Below, one piece after another: positions 32,959 through 44,351 of a stretch of 64,000 bases of DNA (position 1 is its first letter; the number at the start of each line of letters is the position of its first letter). This stretch comes from Hyaloscypha bicolor E (Eukaryota; Ascomycota; Leotiomycetes; Helotiales; Hyaloscyphaceae). The stretch lies in contig NW_020194619.1 in the NCBI RefSeq assembly GCF_002865645.1, positions 1,400,442-1,464,441 on the forward strand. Reading direction: 5' to 3'. Made by a program: the position numbers and the translations under genes. The notes under the pieces were generated by a model that made no database searches, was not told the DNA's origin, and was given only the letters and a program-made list of their open reading frames with translations.

Positions 32959-34300
32959 TTAGTGTTTACCACACCGAGTGATCACTGCTTTCATCACTTG
33001 TTCAAGAAAGCTGGACTGCATGCCAATCATTCCCATCTCGCTCTTCAAATACGCATCAAGCAGCACACTCCCCGTCCCGAACAGCCATTTCACAACCCAT
33101 AAATACCCAAAAACATGTTCCCAACCCCCGTCGTCCTCTTTCTCCTGTTTTCTCGCTCTACGCTATCGTCTGATTGCTTTCAGTCCCACGTCTTCGAGAA
33201 CGATTCCTCGAGCTTGAAGCTCGAAGAAAATAAAGAAGCGCTAGAAACGATCGAAGGTTGTAGCGTGGAGAGAGTTAGGGGTGGGGTACGCGAGGCTGTA
33301 CTGTACGAGCCGTCGTCGTGGTAGAAGCCTGAGAGGGTGAAAGTGCCGAGGATGGTTGTTAAAGAGGAGAGGATTTGTGGCGTGGGATGTGGAGGGTGTT
33401 TTGGAGGCCGTGAGTGAAGGTCGTAAAGACCTGTTTGGTTAGTGTTGGGGTCGCGAAAGGGCGGAAGGGGAGTGTACCATGCGGAGACCTTGATGCCAGT
33501 TAAAGCCCCAGAAGTAGCGGAGGGTTGTGACCTTCTTTAGGTCTCGGAATATGGGTGGCCCTTCCTATAGAAAATTAGTAGCTGGGCTCAGTTTCCTTCA
33601 GAGTTGTTGAACCTGTTGATTATCAAAGAGTGTTAATGAGATGGCGTTCATGCTCACCTTTTGCTCACCCACTCCAAACAGAACTCCGAAGATTGCAAAC
33701 CACTGATATAGCATACTCGTTGAGCAGTAACTTTGAATTCCCATCCCAAGAAGTATCAGCAACTTTGTCACCAACTCAAATCTCTCGCGCTCATCTCAAC
33801 ATCGGGTGCACTTGCCTCAGAACCAACGACCTCAAATCAGTAGCCAAGAACAACCAAATACACCTCTTTAACTGCCTCAGAAATCACGCCCTCATGTCAT
33901 TTTCCTCCCCCAGAGATGGGAGACCCTTGACTTGGAAGTTCCACACGCATCGAGCACATCAACGCTACACTCCATTTGAACTTCTCCCATCCCCATTCTT
34001 TCATCGCGACGCCTTCTCCCCTTTCATACCCCAAGCCTCAGAAACTGCGTTCTGGAATGCAAAAGAGGATTTTGGCTACGGTTCCGAAGTAGATGTACCA
34101 TTGTAGCAGGAGCCCGAAGCGAAATCCCGAGTCTGAGGTAAAGGGGTAGAATTGCGCGATGAATAAGGGAGAGAGGATTAGGATAGAGAATAATGGGCCG
34201 CGGAAGGTGAATGGCGGGGATAATAGGGAGAGAAGACAGATTGGGAGAGGGGCGATGTAAAATAGGACACCAGTAGGAAGTTGGAAAAGTGTTTCAATTG
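32959..34300 (-). pseudogene. Wax-synthase-like membrane O-acyltransferase pseudogene
   Basis: Minus-strand pieces in family order: two or three membrane segments (LPTGVLFYIAPLPICLLSLL, then GLLLQWYIYFGTVAKILF), the block GWEKFKWSVAL, a GWNF-type segment (WNFQVKGLPSLGEEND), FLRQLKRCIWLFLATDLRSL, further membrane helices (FELVTKLLILLGMGIQSYC), the signature PPIFRDLKKVTTLRYFWGFN plus WHQGLR, a histidine in LSGFYHD near the active site, and C-terminal GYLWVVKWLFGTG ending at TAA 32959-32961. Lesions: TGA at 34038-34040 where Trp is expected, a frame change near 33945, TGA at 33884-33886, a further break near 33790 and one near 33362. An intron with TACTAAC-like branch (CTACTAAT) survives near 33570-33655. 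Such acyltransferases esterify alcohols in lipid or secondary metabolism. The start codon is not identifiable. Confidence 0.75.
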
Positions 34301-35394
34301 CAATGTTAGGTTTCTCAACTCAACGTACTTTTGAAGGCAGTTAGGGGAAGTTCAGAGACATTACCAGACCCATATCTTGCTTTTACGTGACAATATCACC
34401 AATTTTTATGTGGTTTGATTCAGTTTGTCTACTTCAGCCGCTGGTGTGAGAAAAGGAGAGTCAGGCACGGTGGTGTGAGTATGCAGCTGTCGCTTGATTG
34501 GCGAACACCTGACTGGGAACCTGAACCAGTCTTCTGGTGTGCAAGTGACTTTGTCCCTCTCCTCCTCCTTCTTTTAGATCCCGACCGACTCGAGAAGTGT
34601 TGGAGGACTTCCCTTGAGACCCCCGCAGCATACGGAATGTGATATCGGAAGTGCTTGCAGCTTGCATACAGAGCAACATATGATGGACCTACTGCGACAG
34701 CTCAGGAAAGGAAATTCGAAGCGACAGATTCCACCTCCGAGAACCCTTTCCGTCTGCCGGAGGCACGATGTTCATCTCTCTCTCTTAATCATAGAATAAA
34801 AGTATCAATTCCAATTTCAATAATGAAGACATCGGCCATGTCAAAGTCTCAGTATCCCCATTGAACGACCCTGCAGAAGAGTTATTCTTAGAAACATGGA
34901 AGGGTAAGATTATGCATAAGATCAAACGTTCCGGGAACCTGGGAAAGACTCCCGATTCGACGACGAGCATGGAACCACATGAAACGCCTGTGAAGCCTGT
35001 TAAGATAACAGATTTCGAAACGAATAGTGGAGTTGTAGTGATAACGGGGAAGTTATGGCATTTGACGGGGATCTGGTTTGGGAAAAGTCAATGCGTGTAG
35101 AATGCAGTAGGATTGGGATGAACTTGTGCATATTGAAATATAGTGTGATGGTTTATGGTGATGGGTGTGCAGCAGGAGTCCAATTATGGCTGTGTGGGGA
35201 AAGGAGAGATTGGCAGGGTGTAGCTTGCCGAGGTTGATGGAGCTTCGGTGACCCCACTTGAGCTTGAATCACATCCGACGTCTTCAAAGTAGCTATGCTC
35301 TGCTATGCTATAACCTAATTCTTTAAGTTTTCACGGTGTTCCAATCTGCTTCAATCAACTGCGTTTGTACTCCAGCATCAAAGCAGTAAACACA
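34301..35394. other. Intergenic with one open fragment
   Basis: Plus-strand frame 34795-35100 follows a TAG acceptor-like site and reads EELFLETWKGKIMHKIKRSG and VKPVKITDFETNSGVVVITG; it looks coding but has no start and no family I recognise, so it may be another relic. The rest holds the promoter of the GST-like gene. Confidence 0.35.
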
Positions 35395-36595
35395 ATGGAT
35401 CAAAGCAGAGAAATAATCCTCTACCATTACAGCTTCTCTCCCTATGCCCGACGGTACGCTTCCTCCGTCTCCCATTGAATTTCTGCTAACAATAATAGAA
35501 TAACATGGTACCTCAACCTCCGCCGAATACCATTTAAACAATGCGTCTGTCCCCTCCTTCTCCCCTTCACATCCCCTCACTGACAACAAATTCATAGATG
35601 CAACCAGCAACCATGCCCCGCCCAGACATTTCCTCCCTCGGCACCGCATACCGCCGAATCCCACTCCTCTCGATAGGTCGAGACATCTACCTCGACACAC
35701 GCCTCATCCTCTCCAAACTCGAGACCCTCTTTCCCCCTTCCTCTGCCCACCCCGCTCTCACCTCTCCCTCCCCATCCCCCGACCAAGCAACTCTCACCAA
35801 ACTCCTCGAACACTGGGCCATCGATGCCGGGATGTTTAATAGAGCCGCTGCACTCATCCCGTCAGACATGCCGCTGTTGAAGGACCCGAAGTTTACGAAG
35901 GATAGAGAAGACTATACGGGGAGGAGCTGGAGTAAGGAGAATATCGAGAGAGCGAGGCCCGAGGCGTTGGTCGAGATTCATGCGGCTTTTGAGTTTTTTG
36001 AGGGGACGGTTTTGGCGGATGGGAGGGAGTGGGTGTTAGGAGGTAGGGAAGGGCCAATGTTGGCTGATATTGAAGGTATGCTTTTTATTGTTTTTGTTTT
36101 TGTGTTGGGGAGGATTTTGGGGGTTGAGTGAAGAAAGGGAGGTCTAATGACACGGTTGTAGCGGCCTGGCTTTTTAGCTGGTTGAAGGGATTGAAGGGTG
36201 CGCTGCCGCCGGCCTACATTTCTTCTCAGCAATTCCCGAAGACCTTCGCATGGATCGAACGTTTCGACGCCGTGGTGCTCGCTGCGATGAAGAAGAATGG
36301 GCCGGCGCAAAAGATCTCGGGAGCTGAAGCTGTGCAGGCTGTTGGGAACGGCGAGTGGGCAGAGGAGGAGGCGAGTGTCGATGGCGACAATCCGAGTGGG
36401 TTGAGGAAGGGGGAGATGGTTGAGGTTTGGCCGATTGATTCGGGGTTCAGTAGGAAGGATAGAGGCAGACTGGTAGGGTTAAGCACGAGGGAGGTGGTGG
36501 TTGAGGGACGGACGGAGGAGGGAGGAGAGGTGAGGATTCATGCGCCGAGGCATGGGTTTCGGGTGAGAAGCGTGAAGGAGGTGGAGAAGTTGTGA
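35395..36595 (+). CDS. GST-like protein with C-terminal beta-barrel-like extension
   Basis: 338 aa, join(35395..35453, 35499..35544, 35598..36075, 36162..36595). The N-terminus has a glutathione S-transferase thioredoxin-fold pattern (IILYHYSFSPYARRITWYLN, LRRIPFKQC, then RIPLLSIGRDIYLDTRLIL as the expected beta-3/alpha-3 region with the cis-Pro replaced by the IPLLSIG strand). A helical C-terminal half follows (LLEHWAIDAGMFN, ADIEAAWLFSWLKGL). The last 80 residues (KGEMVEVWPIDSGFSRKDRG, then RLVGLSTREVVVE) look like a small SH3/KOW-like barrel not part of ordinary GSTs. Catalytic activity is uncertain. Confidence 0.8.
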
Positions 36596-38903
36596 GGGAG
36601 CCAGCTGGGTTTGAGGTTATGATTGTGTATAGATCGACGATTCAAGGGATGTTGAAAGTGCTGGGTGAACGGCCTGGGGTGCATTGAATAGTATCTGGGA
36701 GTTGTTGTAATACATAGATACTTGGAACAATGACCAAGAAAGTATTCGTTCATATTTAAGACCTAGCTCGGTGTGTAAGATAGCTCAGCCTTATGACAGT
36801 GAAGCTTACCAGAGAAATACACAGCCGAGGCCTGACAGTATCTTGAGCTAACTTATGGAATATAAAGTTGAATGTACACTCCCATATTCTAGTCCTTGGG
36901 AATTCTCAAAAATGAGGAGCACTGGAGTCGGTGAGGTTTCCGTGGCAATCCAGCGAACACCCACGAGTGCGGCAGGTTGCACAGCAACGACCAGCTCAAA
37001 AAGCCTACAGCTCAAAAATTCTAAGGTCCATTTAGATACTAAGCCTCTAGAGCGTAGTTTGCTTGTTGTATTCTTTAAGTTTTTATCCTATTCATTTTGT
37101 AGGTCATTAAATATCGTTTGCAGGGCAACATGTCTAACTGAGTGAAGCCGCGAGTAAGGAAATAAGGCCGATCGACGAATGCAAAAGTTTAAACCGCAAT
37201 CCGACTTCCTCAATTCTTTTCTCTGTCTCCAATTTCTGTGTAAAACGACAACTTCTATATTCTGCTGTTGAATGTTCAATACTATATCCTCGGAGGGGGA
37301 GGGGGGTTAGGGGCGAAGCGAGCCTGGACTGGGCTAAAAATAGGAGGAAAGAAAATGGTCTCGTATTCCTTTCTTGTTCTATGTTACGTTACTACCTCGC
37401 CGTGTTTTGGACTCAAATCAGCTGTTCACGGCCTAGAGTCGTAAACCCTAGATGAAATATATCCAAAGAGAGGAAATCTGCCACATCTTATCTAAAAGGC
37501 GCTTCTAACCGACTATTCGCCGCGGAAGTAAAATGCCGACCCAGTCGGAATTTAATCAACGAGGATTCGGAGCATTGCCCGGGATTTAATCAATTAGCAT
37601 TAGCGGAAGTCAAGCCCTCAGGTCTGTCTTTCAGAATGGTCGAATTGTCCGGTGATTACGATCCTATATTACAAGTTTGAATTAGGGGAGCATTCTTCTC
37701 CTTGTCCTCGTCCTCCTCCTCCTCTTCTCAACGGTGCACAAGTAAGTGAAGTCTGGGGGAGTATTGCATTTCTAATCCGGGGCATTACCTCCTGAGGATC
37801 CAGACCAAGATGGGCCCATTTGGGAATGGTGCAACAGCGGGCCCATATTTCCCCTACTCCGCGGCCAACCATTGGTCTCCTTGCCTTGGCGCGCGGCCCG
37901 GACGCAGACCTGTCAAGGACCGAGTCGTCCAACAGCCCATCTTTTTTTTATAAGCCTTCAGACGTCATTCCTCTGCGTCATCCTGCCGTGCCTCTCAAAC
38001 CACATCAACACCTGTTCGCATTCGGATCTGCCACTCAGTCAGGTTTGCAGAGCCGCAGTCACGCCCCTCCTCTGGCCCAGATCAACCAGAACTGTAGCTC
38101 GATTGCTCTACCGGTACACGCTCCTCGCACTCCCAGCCGTGTCCAGGGCTGGTCGTGTGCAGACGGCGACTTTCGCGTACCGTGGACTCCTTTTGTACCG
38201 GTCGCAAAGCGACGTCACCACCGGGAAAGCCAGTGAATTCGACCCAGTTCAGCGAACGCCAAAAGGACAGCAGTAGGCACATCCGCTTTTGACACCATTG
38301 TCTTCGATACTGTGCTGTGCCGTGCCCTGCACGCTCTCTGCATCCCGTGCTGCTCGATCACGCCGCATTGCATTGTGTTGAAGGGCAGCGCTGGGGAGAT
38401 TGACTTGAATTTGTCAGGGGCTGGTCGCGTTGCTTGCCACTTGCCATCCTCGCACGCAATTCTTTTCTTTTTCACCCATCCACAACCTTGCTGACGCCCA
38501 CCCACCCACCGGCGGCCATCAATTATCCTGTCGTTTCTGGCACTGCGCGATCACAATTTACTCGACCTCGCTGTCGCAGCGTCTATTGGTGCCCAGAGGT
38601 GGTACGTTGTGGGTGAAGCTGCAGCAGCGGCGGCGGTCGGAGCGTGCCAGAGTTAACGGTTGCAGAGCCTGAGTGCGTCATCCTACTTTAAACCTCGACG
38701 AACGTCATCCCTTCCCCTTCCCCTTCCGCATCGACTCCATCAGACCACCAGCACAACGCCCAGTCACTGCAACCCAGATTAGATTGCGGGCGCATTGCCA
38801 GTCCATTCCTCCTGCAGATCTCAGAACATCGTCATCCTGTGTAAGCCACGACTGTTGACTACACAACGCTCCTTACCCCCCGCTCGCGCGACCGAACTCA
38901 ATC
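36596..38903. other. Long intergenic and probable leader of atf1-type gene
   Basis: 2.3 kb with no supported gene. GA/CT-rich patches occur near 37290-37310 and 37690-37730. From about 38250 to 38903 the sequence is pyrimidine-rich and likely 5' UTR. ACGTCA at 37962-37967 and GCGTCA shortly after resemble half CRE sites, compatible with CREB/ATF autoregulation but unproven. Confidence 0.45.
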
Positions 38904-40647
38904 ATGGGCTCCTCTCCCAAAGTCTCCGCGAAGAAGGCGGACACCAAGTCGCCCGTGCAAACCAATGCCAATGCCGAACCTCCAGCAGCCACCGGTAAGT
39001 CAATCAATTCCATCCTCGCCGTCGCCGTCGCTGTCGATGCGACCGGCGAGGGCAGGGCCTCCTTAACCCTCTTGACTTTCCTCTTGCGCGACCGACTTGG
39101 AGGAGTGGGAAAGGCTAATCTCTATGTCTCCAGAACCTGCATCGGGCACAAAGCCAGAGGATACAGTAAAGGGTGAATCAACCAATGCAGAGCCACTCGC
39201 TCCCCCTCCCCGACCTGCGGCGGTAGCCAATACGCCGGACTATTTCTCGAGTAATCACGGCCACCTCTCGAGCGAAACGAATCCTTTTGAATACTCCTTT
39301 GCTGGCGGTAGCACTACGAATGGTGGACAAGTACAGACACCTGGCGGTACAAAATTACCCTCTGTTGCTGCTCTGACTTCACCGGCTGGAATATTAGGCC
39401 CCGGAGTTACACCCAACTTCTGGGGAGGCCTGCGATCAGGTCCACTCAGTCCTGCGATGCTTTCAGGCCCCCAAAAGGACGACTACTTCACTGACGGTCA
39501 TCACCTACGTGGTGGCTTCCCCACACCCAACGAGTCTGGCCTCAGGTCAGGTTTGACTCCAGGTGGCGGTGGCTCTATGTTCCCTGAGCCAAGTCCCAAC
39601 TCTCAGGCACTTTTCAGTCAACTTGCGAGTGGCGGCGCAACTCCTACGACTCTCGACTTCCACCGCACTGCTATGAACGCTGCTGCTGCTCAGAAGAGAG
39701 AGGCTGCCCAGGCGCAGCCCAACATCACCTCTCAACCTCAAGATCTTAATGGTATGGACGTAAAACCTCCAGTACCCGGCCAGTTTGATCAACACGACGC
39801 CAACGACGCTGCTAACGGGCTTTTTTTACTAGCTCAAGCTCGTAACGGCCCCCAACCTACGAATCATTATACAATGGCTCCCCAAATGCCTGTCCACGCT
39901 CATCCACAAAACATGCAGATGGGAGGTCAGTCAGTTGAAACCTCGCCAAACATGGCGAACCGAAACGGTGGATCCATCAGCACGACTTCTGGTCGTGGAG
40001 TAAGTGAAATGAGCGGCTTCTCTGACGAGAACGAACAGCAAAGCAGACCGAATACTCGTGGCAAGGGCAAGCGTGGCTCTACAGATGTCCAAGCAAATGG
40101 ACAAAAGAACCAACCATCAAAGCCAGCTAACAAGAAGTCGAAGCGCAATAACGGAAGTGCCATGGAAATGGAACCTCAATCTGAGGAGGAACCGGACATG
40201 AGCAAAGACGAGTATAATGCCAACGGAAAGAAGATGACTGACGAAGAGAAGCGAAAGAACTTCCTCGAGCGAAATCGGTAAGTCGATACCATCAGTGTCC
40301 CACTTCAGCGCTAACATTATCATAGGGTGGCCGCCCTCAAGTGCAGACAACGCAAGAAGCAATGGCTTGCTAATCTGCAACAGAAAGTTGAGATCTACAG
40401 TGCTGAGAACGATAGTCTCAACGCCCAACTTTCCGCATTACGAGACGAAGTTGTCAACCTCAAGACGCTTCTTCTCGCCCACAAAGACTGCCCAGTCAGC
40501 CAACAGCAAGGCCTTGCAGGTCTCGGCATGCACCAACTTATGGAAGGCTATCAAGGCCAAATGAACCCTTACGGCATGGCTGCCGCCATGCAAGGTCAAC
40601 AGCAGCAAGTCATGGCTGGCCAACAAATGGGCCGCCGCTATTCATAA
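38904..40647 (+). CDS. atf1: CREB/ATF-type bZIP transcription factor (Atf1/AtfA)
   Basis: Nuclear stress-response factor, in other fungi the target of the Sty1/Hog1 MAP kinase, controlling oxidative and osmotic stress genes, spores and virulence or secondary metabolism. 518 aa, join(38904..38994, 39134..40277, 40326..40647). The N-terminal region has the Aft1-like segment TPDYFSSNHGHLSSETNPFE, followed by Gly/Pro/Ser-rich sequence with several SP/TP sites suited to MAPK phosphorylation. Basic region at about residues 405-428 (KNFLERNRVAALKCRQRKKQ) with the CREB/ATF cysteine, then a leucine zipper (LQQKVEIYSAENDSLNAQLS) to about 465. The last intron splits the basic region at Arg412. A Gln/Met/Gly-rich tail ends the protein. 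Confidence 0.95.
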
Positions 40648-43600
40648 CGGCCATTCAATCTCGGTGTAGGATAGCATGGGGTGCGGATCAACGGAAAAGT
40701 TTTTGTTAAGAGTAAAAGGAGGCATGCATCGGGCTGGAGGCTTCGTCGTCTTCAAGTCTACGGTACTACACTAGCACATCCCATCCATACCGGGTCTCGT
40801 GCTGGGCTTACGTGTCATGCAAGCAATGAAAGAGTATACATACATGATTGATTTGGCGTTCCGGGGCAAAACGCCATCTAACGCGAGCGGCAAAGCAAGG
40901 CAAAGCAAGGCAACATTGTAGATTAGGTTCTTCGTCGTTATTCCTTCATTCTTCTTTTCCATCATCCTTGCCTACATTTTGCTTTTGCATCGCTTCTGGC
41001 TTTGGGTTGTGGTTTCGGCACTAGGTTGGGATTGGGGATGTACATAGGGAAGAGAAGAGACGAAGGAAGGAATAAAGGCGCCCTCTTTCTTAACGTATAC
41101 GCATACAGCTCATGGTTGGCGCATTGGATTGGATGGTGGTTGCGCTTGCGTCTTTGCTGCTGCTCGGGCTCGCTGGCTCGTCGGTGTGATTGCTTTTTTG
41201 GCGTTGATGGGGTGGGATGACGTGCTGGGGTGGTGACGATGGGGACGATGGGGGTGTATTAGAACTGGCCCAGCCCGATAGCAGAGCAAGCAAACCCAAG
41301 CAACGAAATCAAACGGAATGGAAGAAAATCAAATAATAATCCTTGCTCCTTAACTGTGGCCGCGTGTGACGCAGCTGTTCCTACCTCTCTAAGCCCAACG
41401 TCTGCAGGCAAAGGAATGATGAAAAACCTCTTCACTGCTCTCGAGTGATTCGAGAATATTGAGTTTTGTTGCACGTCGTACTCATTGTACGGGGTCGACT
41501 TGGAACATTGGGAATGTCAAAGTTGGGCTCCGGTTCATGGAGCTCGCTGGTTGAGTGAATTGCTTAGTAGGTTTTAGTTGCAGATCGGTTCAATCTCCCA
41601 AGGTTAGGCTGGTACATTGAACAACTTTCATCTTGAGTGAATGTATGTTTGCTTTAATATTTCAAACTGTTATTACACGTAGATTCAATGTCCCAGCTTC
41701 CCCTCTGTGCAATGAATGAAGGTTCAACTGACTTTCTCTTTTTTAATTTTTTTTAATTAAAAAAAAGACTCTCCGGAAGCTCCTCTTGCTCTTCTCTTAC
41801 TCCACACTCTCCCCCTTCAAACTAATATGTTCTTACATTCGAGAAACGAGGCTGTGAGGAAGTCCTATCTCGGTGAGATGTAGTTCTGGGGTTTTGTTGT
41901 GAGGGTTGTTGGATAGAGTGCAGGTTGGCTTCTAGAGTGGTGTGAAGGTTTCCCCTCCGCGATACTACTTGTGTACGAATCGTGAAGGGTGACGCCAGTC
42001 TTTTCTTGCTACCGGGGTCCGCTGGGTCCTGTGTGTGCGTTGGTTTACTTGACTTTTCATACCAGAAATGGGGAGAATGGAAGGAAGTTTGAAGGGTTCA
42101 GGATGTTGGCTCAAGAGACTTTTTGGAGCGGTTTACATTGCGAAGATTTGCAAGGGGGTTTGGGGTTGTCATATGGGTTGTTTCCTTCCGCAAAGTTTTG
42201 AGGGATGATGAGGTTGATGGTGGGTGCATTGTTGCTCTAGAAATTTTGTTTCCTATGGCTCTTTTGGTCTGAAGTCGCCTGATACATTGGGATGATAACT
42301 TACTGACATTTTCTTGATGTCTTTTCGTCTGAATCGCACAGCGGTTAAGTGAATCATCCGGCAGGAACTCTTGTTGCACATTGCGCCAAAGTGCGAAATG
42401 TCTCTGGTGCAACGAGAATGTCCAGAGCAAGGGTGAATTAGTATACATGCACGAAGCCTAGCATGCCAATGCGCACCGAGTGGTCTTGCAAGTCTTGCTT
42501 AGACGCCTGAAACTGTTCGTATATCTGTAGCTGTATATTCCACATCGCCTTGTCCGTCGGATGAATTTCGCAGTCAGAGTAATAGAAGGTAAACGTGGAC
42601 TGAAGAGCATCTGCATTGGGCTAGTTTCAGGACTCGAGGCGGGTGAGGATCAATTTCAGCCTCGGTGCCAAGCCCTTGGGCTTTCCATAGGCATTAGTTT
42701 GTCTTGGTGTGCTAGTAGAATCTGGATGATGGGTGGTGGGGTAAAGATTTATCATCGGAAAAGATTGGGGAGGTCGGTGACTCGGTGTGAACTTACAGTA
42801 CAGGTTCCTCGAAACTTATTGCACATAGTGCCCAATATACCAGCATGTCGAATTCGATGGATTTTGAGAGCACCAGGTTCCTAATCGTAAAACTGTTCCC
42901 ATCGCTCTTCGCTATCATCAACCTTGCGGTATCATGCTTCACCCTCAATCAGCTCGAGTGTTTCTGCCGGTCAGCCAGTTATGGACTGGACTGCCAGTTC
43001 GTAATCCAATTTTCAGGTCATCCTCGAATTCAGCCTTACGGATAAGTCTCTTCTCGCTTCTTTCAGAAATGATAACAGTCAAAGATGAAGGTGCAGGGGC
43101 CTGAATCCGGTATTGTCCCACTTGTGGATAAGGTCAAGGGACCCATCTTTATCCATGCAAGAGATGGGATAGTAAGGCGACGCTTCCGAAGTTTAAAGCA
43201 GGACCCCGCAATTTAGAAGCATTTACTATTGAATTGAAACTATTGGCAGCTACAGTGTAGCTTCCGGATCTAGTCCATCTCCATCATCGTGACGGCGTCG
43301 GGAAAATGTCCGAGACAGTTCAGCGATTGCCAGTCTCGAGGGATGAGAATGTCTTGACTATTGAGACCTGTTTAGGAATGGGATAATGTATTGTACTGAA
43401 GAAATTAGTTTGGCACATTCCTAACGAATTGCAGCTAGGGAAAGGGAAGACAGCTCATCCTGCATCGCTTGCAGGTCGATCGGTCCGCAAAAGGACGAGC
43501 ACGTGACGAAAGAAAAAAGCAAAGAACGATACGAAGGTGTGAAAACTTCTTTCCGTAAGCACTTATCAGAAGATTGGCTTAGGCTGGAATATTTGAAGAG

Positions 43601-44351
43601 TCAAGTCATTGCGAAACGTAAAACAGTGCTGCGTCTAATCCTGCTTAGGACAGGCTGCTCAGAGAAGCAGCAATGGAGTTATGATATTGACAGTTTTACG
43701 AAAAACACTGGAAGGGATAAATAGACATGTAAGAAAATCTAGTCAACTGTCGGGCAAGGATGTCCATGACCGCGGTATATTCTCTCCCATGCCAGTTCCC
43801 AGGGCTAAGGACGTTTCTTTGTGCTGTCTTTCCAACGAAGTTTAGAGTGGCGGGATCTGAAACTTCAGAACAGACGGCGAAGATAATTTTGGGAAATACG
43901 AGTAACCTAATCATTTCCACTGCACGGTCCACTTTTCTACAGCGACAATTAACAGTTCTTCAATATAAGATGTTCGTAGGAAAGGTGTTCGTTCCTCCTT
44001 CCCCAATATTCGCTTACGGCCTAGCGCGGACTTCAGCCAGGGAAGGCGCAAGGATCCGAAAGTCAAGCGCGATTCTCTTGGCTTTCAGAATCAGCCTCCA
44101 AACCGAATTTCCAAACGCTCATCCCTTCTCCTTCTTCAGCTTGCTCATCGGCGTGCAGGTATCACCCATCAGACTGCTCATCCCACACGCATACAGAGAC
44201 TGTCACCTATACTTTTATTGCCGCGGGCGGTACAAATCCCGTTCTGAACGCCACTACTGCATGATCTGTCACGAAAGATTGCCCCTTCGATCCTCACTCC
44301 TCGCCCGCCAGCCCGTCGCATCTCGAACGACAGCCAGCACACTTCCTCAAA
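40648..44351. other. Gene-poor 3.7 kb
   Basis: No supported gene. It contains the atf1 3' UTR, an A/T palindrome near 41739-41770 (T-run, AATT, A-run) and the promoter of the Btz gene. A 213-codon frame at 43760-44401 overlaps the Btz start and has no domain. Confidence 0.5.
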
